A stretch of 12,781 bases of DNA from Basidiobolus heterosporus B8920 (lineage: Eukaryota > Basidiobolomycota > Basidiobolomycetes > Basidiobolales > Basidiobolaceae): contig JNET01033246.1 in the NCBI GenBank assembly GCA_000697455.1, positions 1 to 12,781 on the forward strand. The letters run 5' to 3'. The notes beneath the pieces are model-generated. The model was not told the DNA's origin, made no database searches, and saw nothing but the letters and a program-made list of their open reading frames with translations. Position 1 is the stretch's first letter. The number at the start of each line of letters is the position of its first letter. The position numbers and the translations under genes are program-made. This document shows positions 8,691 to 12,781 of this stretch, piece by piece.

Positions 8691-9206
8691 ATGCTTAACA
8701 AATTCTCTTTTGATTATGCCATCTTCATGGCCTCCATTCCGTATGGTGATCACACACGGTTCACTCATCCAATGGCTGGATTCCATTCTGCTGAGGATGG
8801 CTTGATCATTCCAAGGTCCATGTATAACAAGGAAACCGAGATCACTCCCAAAGAAGCTCAATTGCGTCCCATGAAGATCGGAAAGTTATTCAAGCGCAAA
8901 GGAGCCTTCAAATATATGAAACACAAGAAGCATTCACCCAAGAAAATCCTACTCGAACGCCCCATCAGTCAGGTCTCATTTCCAAGTTAGCAAAAGCCTG
9001 AAGATAAAGAACCCGGCGAGGGTGCTGGCAGTGATGAAGTTGCAGACAATGCATCTGCCATTGACGTAGATAAAAACGATATTGATCCCAACAAGGCTGA
9101 GCCATGGGGTAGACGTCGCCGTTAGAGACGCAGACATTTCAGAGGATACGGGCCCTTCAAAAGTTACGGCTCATTCGAAGGATATGACGATGGATACTAC
9201 TACTGA
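8691..9206 (+). pseudogene. copy A of the tandem secreted family, decayed
   Basis: From ATG at 8691 the family frame can be followed for 172 codons to TGA at 9204-9206, but it is interrupted by two in-frame stops (8988-8990 and 9123-9125). The first gives a 99-residue product lacking the acidic and Arg/Tyr parts. The signal peptide is altered (MLNKFSFDYAIFMASIPYG, a charged Asp in the core). The stretch after GDH is shorter than in B and C, having lost about 17 residues. The C-terminal repeat has two units (FRGYGP, FKSYGS) instead of four. It is the most diverged of the four array copies, so probably an old duplicate. A truncated product might still be secreted, but I consider it a pseudogene. 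Confidence 0.75.
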
Positions 9207-9316
9207 GGCAGGTAACCGAACTAATGGAATATCAGTTATGGATTATGTTCTGTGCGCAGTTCTCCATAATCTAATTTTTGATACTGAGCTGATTTTGTTT
9301 GATTTGATTTGCTTTC

Positions 9317-9322
9317 AATAAA
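9317..9322 (+). terminator. poly(A) signal AATAAA after copy A
   Basis: ttcAATAAAttga lies 111 bp after the terminal stop of copy A. The same signal sits at nearly the same distance after B and C, preceded by a T-rich gatttgatttg stretch. Confidence 0.6.
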
Positions 9323-9352
9323 TTGAACCGCTGATCAATATAGTATTCGCAA

Positions 9353-9426
9353 TAGTCACATATTTTTATGGAATGCCAATATTCTCAAGCTTGAGATGCC
9401 ATCGCAACCTTTAGGGCATATTTTCC
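9353..9426. repeat. 74-bp invariant non-coding block, unit A
   Basis: Begins tagtcacatatttttatgg and ends gcatattttcc. Identical at all 74 positions to 10644-10717 and 11936-12009. It contains the 14-bp perfect palindrome TCTCAAGCTTGAGA at 9383-9396. It lies just beyond the poly(A) signal. Confidence 0.85.
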
Positions 9427-9725
9427 ATCAAGCAGTACTCCTTATCGACTGTATTGTTAAACATAGCGTTGCCTGGATTTAGTTCAATTTGTTTTCCTTT
9501 CGAATAACTCACTCACCGTATTTATTATCACGACCTACTCCAGATCCCCCAAAGCACGAAGGTTGATTATTAGTATATACTTCTATGAACGACCAAACAG
9601 TTCTACGGTAAATTCTGCGTACGAAAATAAATTAACGAAATCCTCCGCCAGCAAGTAAAGCACACCAAATGCTACGAAACACAGAGTTACGTACCACATC
9701 GGAGTCATAAAGACACACCATAACC

Positions 9726-9756
9726 AATCTAATAGGCTCAAGTAGCTTGTTAGATT
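9726..9756 (+). promoter_or_regulatory. promoter inverted repeat of copy B
   Basis: AATCTAA (9726-9732) and TTAGATT (9750-9756) form perfect 7-bp arms overlapping a CCAAT motif (aaCCAATct). The element ends 29 bp before the TATA box. The same arms and spacing to TATA occur in units C and D. Confidence 0.55.
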
Positions 9757-9784
9757 ACGAAAAGCTTCGAGTCGAACAGTTACT

Positions 9785-9792
9785 TATATAAG
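9785..9792 (+). promoter_or_regulatory. TATA box of copy B
   Basis: TATATAAG, 81 bp before the ATG at 9873, conserved in units C and D in the same surroundings (tatataagaga). Confidence 0.65.
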
Positions 9793-9872
9793 AGAAGTTC
9801 TCCCAGTCTGTTGTAATCAACACTCAACTTCACAGGTACACAGTGAGCAAAACCGCACTCGAACAATCAGCA

Positions 9873-10496
9873 ATGCTCCACCAACTCTCTCTCATCTGCA
9901 CCATCTTCATGGCCACCGTCACATATGGTGATCACGCAGTCCTCACCCATCCAGTTGGTGGTAGTGATGTGGTTAGTGCAACTGCATCTTCAAAAATCGA
10001 GTCCAGTCCGTTCCACTATACTGAGGGTGGCTTGATTGGTCCAAGCTCTATGTTTGACAAGGAGAGCGAGATCACTCCGGAAGAAGCTGAGTTGCGTCGC
10101 TTGAGAATCGGAAAGGTATTCAAACACAAAGGAACCTTCAAGCACAAGAAACAAAAGAAATACTTGCCCAAGAAATACAAGAAGCACTCACCCAAGAAAA
10201 CTCGATTCGAACGCCCCATGAGTGAAATATCGGCTCCAAGTGAGCAAGAGCCTGAAGATCAAGAACCTAGTGAGGACACTGAGAGTGATGAAATTGCCGA
10301 CAATGAATCAGACATTGACGTAGATGAAAACGATACTGATCCTGAAGAGGCTGAGCTGTGGGGTGGATATCGCCGTTGGAGACGCAGACATTTCAGAAGA
10401 TACGGACCCTTCAGACGGTATGGTCGCTTCAGAAGATACGGGCCCTTCAGAAGATATGGTCCGTTCGAAGGATATTATGATGGATACCACTACTAG
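9873..10496 (+). CDS. secreted basic/acidic protein with C-terminal RRYG(P/R)F repeats, copy B
   Basis: 207 residues, intronless; I recognise no named family. The ATG at 9873 is chosen because it opens the signal peptide (1-19, MLHQLSLICTIFMATVTYG) and is the shared start of all copies; an in-frame GTG at 9843 is not a plausible start. Order of parts: signal peptide; a mixed region (20-79); a Lys/His-rich segment (84-114) with many doublet lysines; an acidic Ser/Glu/Asp segment (about 124-161); WGGYRRWRRR (163-172); four six-residue F-R-R-Y-G-(P/R) units (174-197); and the Tyr-rich tail FEGYYDGYHY. The mature part has no Cys, so it is not a disulfide-folded effector. The RR doublets before each Y fit Kex2-type processing into YGPF-like peptides (inference). 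A strong TATA box and a poly(A) signal suggest that it is expressed. Confidence 0.85.
   Translation: MLHQLSLICTIFMATVTYGDHAVLTHPVGGSDVVSATASSKIESSPFHYTEGGLIGPSSMFDKESEITPEEAELRRLRIGKVFKHKGTFKHKKQKKYLPKKYKKHSPKKTRFERPMSEISAPSEQEPEDQEPSEDTESDEIADNESDIDVDENDTDPEEAELWGGYRRWRRRHFRRYGPFRRYGRFRRYGPFRRYGPFEGYYDGYHY
10392..10463 (+). repeat. 18-bp coding minisatellite, four units, copy B
   Basis: Units start at 10392, 10410, 10428 and 10446; each reads ttc-aga/cgg-type codons and encodes F-R-R-Y-G-(P/R). Synonymous changes (aga aga / aga cgg, tac / tat) between units indicate that the peptide is kept while the DNA drifts. Confidence 0.8.
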
Positions 10497-10607
10497 GCTT
10501 GGTAACTGGGCTAATGCAGTGTCAGTTATGGAATATGTTCTGTGCGCAGTTCTCCACAATCTAACTTTTCGATACTGAGCTGATTCTGTCTGATTTGATT
10601 TGTTTTC

Positions 10608-10613
10608 AATAAA
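10608..10613 (+). terminator. poly(A) signal AATAAA after copy B
   Basis: ttttcAATAAAttgatcc, 112 bp after the stop, at the same relative place as in units A and C. Confidence 0.6.
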
Positions 10614-10643
10614 TTGATCCGTTAACCATAATAGTGTTTACAG

Positions 10644-10717
10644 TAGTCACATATTTTTATGGAATGCCAATATTCTCAAGCTTGAGATGCCATCGCAACC
10701 TTTAGGGCATATTTTCC
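10644..10717. repeat. 74-bp invariant non-coding block, unit B
   Basis: Identical to 9353-9426 and 11936-12009. Palindrome TCTCAAGCTTGAGA at 10674-10687. Lies 31 bp past the poly(A) signal. Confidence 0.85.
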
Positions 10718-11011
10718 GCCAAACAGTGCTCCTTATTGACTGTGTGATTAGGCGTTGTGCTGACTTGATACTATTCAATCCATTTTTCTAATAAGTTGTT
10801 CCACGTATCGCTTATAACGACCTACTCAAAATACCCAAAAAACAAAGGTCGAGTATTAGTAGGTAACTTAGTGAACGATCAAACAGTACTACGGTTAATT
10901 CGGCTCACAAAGACAAATCAACACAGTTACCTGCCAGGTAGAAAAACTTACCAGATACTAAGAAACATAAAGTTACATACCACACTGAAATCAGGAAAAT
11001 ACGCCATAACC
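10718..11011. other. spacer between copies B and C
   Basis: Non-coding, homologous to 12010-12302 throughout and more loosely to 9427-9725. A plus frame at 10796-11026 lies inside it, is not kept in the other units and is taken as chance. Confidence 0.5.
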
Positions 11012-11042
11012 AATCTAATAGACTGAAGTAGCTTGTTAGATT
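11012..11042 (+). promoter_or_regulatory. promoter inverted repeat of copy C
   Basis: AATCTAA (11012-11018) and TTAGATT (11036-11042), with an overlapping CCAAT; 29 bp before the TATA box, as in units B and D. Confidence 0.55.
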
Positions 11043-11070
11043 ATGAACAGCCTCGTGATGAACAATTATG

Positions 11071-11078
11071 TATATAAG
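11071..11078 (+). promoter_or_regulatory. TATA box of copy C
   Basis: TATATAAG, 81 bp before the ATG at 11159, in the same context as in copy B. Confidence 0.65.
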
Positions 11079-11158
11079 AGAGAATCCTCCAGTCCGTTGT
11101 AATCATCACTCAGCTTCACAGGTACACAGTGAACAAAACCCCACTCGAATAATTAGCA

Positions 11159-11782
11159 ATGCTTAACCGACTTTCTCTCATCTGCACCATCTTCATGGCC
11201 ACCATCGCATATGGTGATCACGCAGTCCTCACTCATCCAGTTGGTGGTAGTGATGTGGTTAGTGCAACTGCATCGTCACAAACTGTGTCAAGTCCGTTCC
11301 ACTATACCGAGGATGGCTTGATTATTCCTAGCTCGATGCTTAACAAGGAAATCGGGATCACTTCTGAGGAATCTCAATTGCGTCGCATAAACCTCGGAAA
11401 GGTATTCAAACACAAAGGAACCTTCAAGCACAAGAAACAAAAGAAATACTTGCCCAAGAAATACAAGAAGCACTCACCCAAGAAAACTCGATTCGAACGC
11501 CCCATGAGTGAAATCTCGGCTCCAAGCGAGCAAGAGCTTGAGGTTAAAGAACCCAGTGAGGACACTGAGAGTGATGAGGTTGCCGACAATGAATCAGATA
11601 TTGACGTAGATGAAAACGATACTGATCCTGAAGAGGCTGAGCTGTGGGGTGGATATCGCCGTTGGAGACGCAGACATTTCAGAAGATACGGACCCTTCAG
11701 ACGGTATGGTCGCTTCAGAAGATACGGGCCCTTCAGAAGATACAGTCCGTTCGAAGGATATTACGATGGATACCACTACTAA
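11159..11782 (+). CDS. secreted basic/acidic protein with C-terminal RRYG(P/R)F repeats, copy C
   Basis: 207 residues, intact and collinear with copy B; function unknown. Signal peptide 1-19 (MLNRLSLICTIFMATIAYG) ends in a good A-Y-G cleavage context. By my count residues 80-207 differ from copy B at only 5 positions, whereas residues 41-79 differ at about 15 of 39 (for example EDGLIIPSSMLNKE against EGGLIGPSSMFDKE). The Lys-rich block, acidic block and four Arg/Tyr repeats are the same as in copy B. The last repeat is RRYSPF instead of RRYGPF. The clustered differences suggest gene conversion over the 3' half or diversifying pressure on the middle of the protein. Promoter, leader and poly(A) signal are all present, so it is probably expressed together with copy B. 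Confidence 0.85.
   Translation: MLNRLSLICTIFMATIAYGDHAVLTHPVGGSDVVSATASSQTVSSPFHYTEDGLIIPSSMLNKEIGITSEESQLRRINLGKVFKHKGTFKHKKQKKYLPKKYKKHSPKKTRFERPMSEISAPSEQELEVKEPSEDTESDEVADNESDIDVDENDTDPEEAELWGGYRRWRRRHFRRYGPFRRYGRFRRYGPFRRYSPFEGYYDGYHY
11678..11749 (+). repeat. 18-bp coding minisatellite, four units, copy C
   Basis: Units at 11678, 11696, 11714 and 11732, nearly identical to those of copy B; the fourth has Ser in place of Gly. Copy A has only two recognisable units, so unit number varies within the family. Confidence 0.8.
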
Positions 11783-11899
11783 GCTGGTAACCGAACAAAT
11801 GCAGTATCAGTTATTGATTATATTCTGTGAGCACTTCTCCACAATCTAATTTTTCGATACTGAGCTGATTCTTTCTGGTGTCTGATTTGATTTGTTTTC

Positions 11900-11905
11900 A
11901 ATAAA
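11900..11905 (+). terminator. poly(A) signal AATAAA after copy C
   Basis: ttttcAATAAAttgatcc, 118 bp after the stop, at the same relative place as in the other units. Confidence 0.6.
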
Positions 11906-11935
11906 TTGATCCGTTAACCATAATAGTGTTCACAG

Positions 11936-12009
11936 TAGTCACATATTTTTATGGAATGCCAATATTCTCAAGCTTGAGATGCCATCGCAACCTTTAGGGC
12001 ATATTTTCC
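11936..12009. repeat. 74-bp invariant non-coding block, unit C
   Basis: Identical to 9353-9426 and 10644-10717. Palindrome TCTCAAGCTTGAGA at 11966-11979. Confidence 0.85.
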
Positions 12010-12302
12010 GCCAAACAGTGCTCCTTATTGACTGTGTGATTAGGCGTTGTGCTGACTTGATACTATTCAATCCATTTCTCTAATAAGTTGTTCCACGTAT
12101 TGCTCATAACGACCTACTCAAAATACCCAAAAAACAAAGGTCGAGTATTAGTAGGTAACTTAGTGAATGATCAAACATTTCTACAGTATATTCTGCTAGC
12201 GAAGACTAATCAACTCAGTTACCTGCCAGGTACAAAAACATTCCAGATACTAAGAACATAGAGTTACATACCACACTGAAATCAGGAAAATACGCCATAA
12301 CC
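12010..12302. other. spacer between copies C and D
   Basis: Non-coding; very close to 10718-11011, with scattered substitutions and short indels. I see no gene in it. Confidence 0.5.
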
Positions 12303-12333
12303 AATCTAATAGAGTGAGGTAGCTTGTTAGATT
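12303..12333 (+). promoter_or_regulatory. promoter inverted repeat of copy D
   Basis: AATCTAA (12303-12309) and TTAGATT (12327-12333), with an overlapping CCAAT; again 29 bp before the TATA box. It is kept although the gene that follows is broken. Confidence 0.5.
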
Positions 12334-12361
12334 ATGAACAGCCTCGTGATGAACGGCTACA

Positions 12362-12369
12362 TATATAAG
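12362..12369 (+). promoter_or_regulatory. TATA box of copy D
   Basis: TATATAAG, 81 bp before the ATG at 12450, unchanged from copies B and C. Confidence 0.55.
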
Positions 12370-12449
12370 AGAAGAACCCCCAATCCATTGTAAGCAACAC
12401 TCAGCTTCACAGGTACACAGTGAACAATACCCCACTCGAATAATCAGCA

Positions 12450-12781
12450 ATGCTCAACCAACTCTCTCTCATCTGCACCATCTTCATGGCCACCATCATA
12501 TATGGTGATCACGCAGTATTCACCTATCCAGTTAGTGGTAGTGATGTGGTTAGTGCAACAGCATCATCACAAACTGTGTCAAGTCCTTCCACTATACTGA
12601 GGGTGGCTTGATTGGTCCAAGATCTATGTTTGACAAGTAGAGCGAGATAACTTCTGAAGAATCTCAATTGCGTCGCATAAAACTCAGTAAGATACTCAAC
12701 GCATAGGAGCCGCTAAACGTAAGAAACACAGGAAGTTCACGCAAAAAAAACCGGAGTCGGATATCCCGTCAGTCAGCTTTC
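12450..12781 (+). pseudogene. copy D of the tandem secreted family, decayed and cut by the window edge
   Basis: ATG at 12450 opens the family signal peptide (MLNQLSLICTIFMATIIYG) and the following GDHAVFTYP region. A one-base loss near 12587 then shifts the frame, and the new frame closes at a TGA soon after; further stops and small changes follow in the family frame. The product would be a secreted peptide of about 53 residues without the basic, acidic and repeat parts. The sequence is a mosaic: around 12600-12625 it matches copy B (GGLIGP, MFDK), and at 12651-12682 it matches copy C (SEESQLRRI). The promoter is intact, so decay of the gene looks recent. Confidence 0.75.

Larger units (their letters stand above)
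9353..12781 (+). repeat. tandem gene array, unit 1291-1292 bp
   Basis: Invariant blocks start at 9353, 10644 and 11936, giving periods of 1291 and 1292 bp. Start codons at 9873, 11159 and 12450 are 1286 and 1291 bp apart. Each unit carries the invariant block, a spacer, the CCAAT/inverted-repeat/TATA promoter, a 5' leader with cttcacaggtacacagtga, the gene, and a poly(A) signal. Copy A lies one shorter step (1182 bp) upstream of B. The third full unit runs off the right edge, so the array may be longer. Confidence 0.9.

Noticed and set aside
10324-10578. Second frame overlapping the C-terminal part of copy B (also 9082-9321 and 11610-11849 in copies A and C)
   Set aside because: It is open because the 18-bp repeat and acidic codons read without stops in two frames; its end is not conserved between copies.
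10796-11026. 76-codon plus-strand frame in the B-C spacer
   Set aside because: It is not kept in the homologous spacers before B and D and overlaps the promoter module.
8640-12781. CRISPR-like or transposon array
   Set aside because: The repeats are whole gene units with promoters and poly(A) signals. There are no short repeat-spacer units, no terminal repeats and no transposase or reverse-transcriptase frame.

Overview
This window looks like nuclear DNA of a filamentous fungus, most likely a basidiomycete and possibly a rust-type (Pucciniomycotina) plant pathogen. The evidence is two housekeeping genes cut by many short introns (mostly 53-69 nt) with CTAAC/CTGAC-like branch sites, AT-rich intergenic DNA, TTAGGG-type telomere motifs, and a tandem family of small secreted proteins. 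The assignment to rusts is inference; no marker here proves it.

Left part (1-1644): a secreted-protein gene on the minus strand runs off the left edge (only its signal peptide is visible, with a TATA box). About 750 bp further in lies a short acidic minus-strand reading frame (825-968) whose end resembles the C-terminal half of the tandem family at the right end of the window. The rest of this part has no supportable gene.

Middle (1645-6797): two intron-rich housekeeping genes, both on the minus strand. The first is a ubiquitin-specific protease of the Ubp3/USP10 family (12 exons in my model, about 540 residues, catalytic Cys and His boxes intact). The second is a type I Hsp40 co-chaperone of the Ydj1/Mas5 family (12 exons, 407 residues, with HPD motif, four zinc-binding CxxC pairs and a C-terminal prenylation box CNQQ). 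All splice junctions were read by hand and keep phase. They include one GC-AG intron, a 15-nt microexon and two introns that are multiples of three without stops.

Transition (6798-8690): gene-poor DNA with two short runs of telomere repeat facing outward (CCCTAA at 7169-7190, TTAGGG at 7297-7321), small inverted repeats, and a probable relic of the tandem family (about 7945-8076).

Right part (8640-12781): a head-to-tail plus-strand array of four copies of one gene family, with a period of 1291-1292 bp in its regular portion. Copy A (8691-9206) and copy D (12450 to the edge) are decayed. Copies B (9873-10496) and C (11159-11782) are intact and both encode 207 residues. Each protein has a signal peptide, a lysine-rich segment, an acidic segment, and a C-terminal array of six-residue F-R-R-Y-G-P/R repeats ending in a Tyr-rich tail. 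Doublet arginines between short Tyr-starting blocks suggest a precursor cut by a Kex2-like protease into small peptides. That is the main candidate for an undescribed system here. Every unit also carries a conserved promoter module (CCAAT, inverted repeat, TATA) and a 74-bp non-coding block that is letter-for-letter identical in three units.
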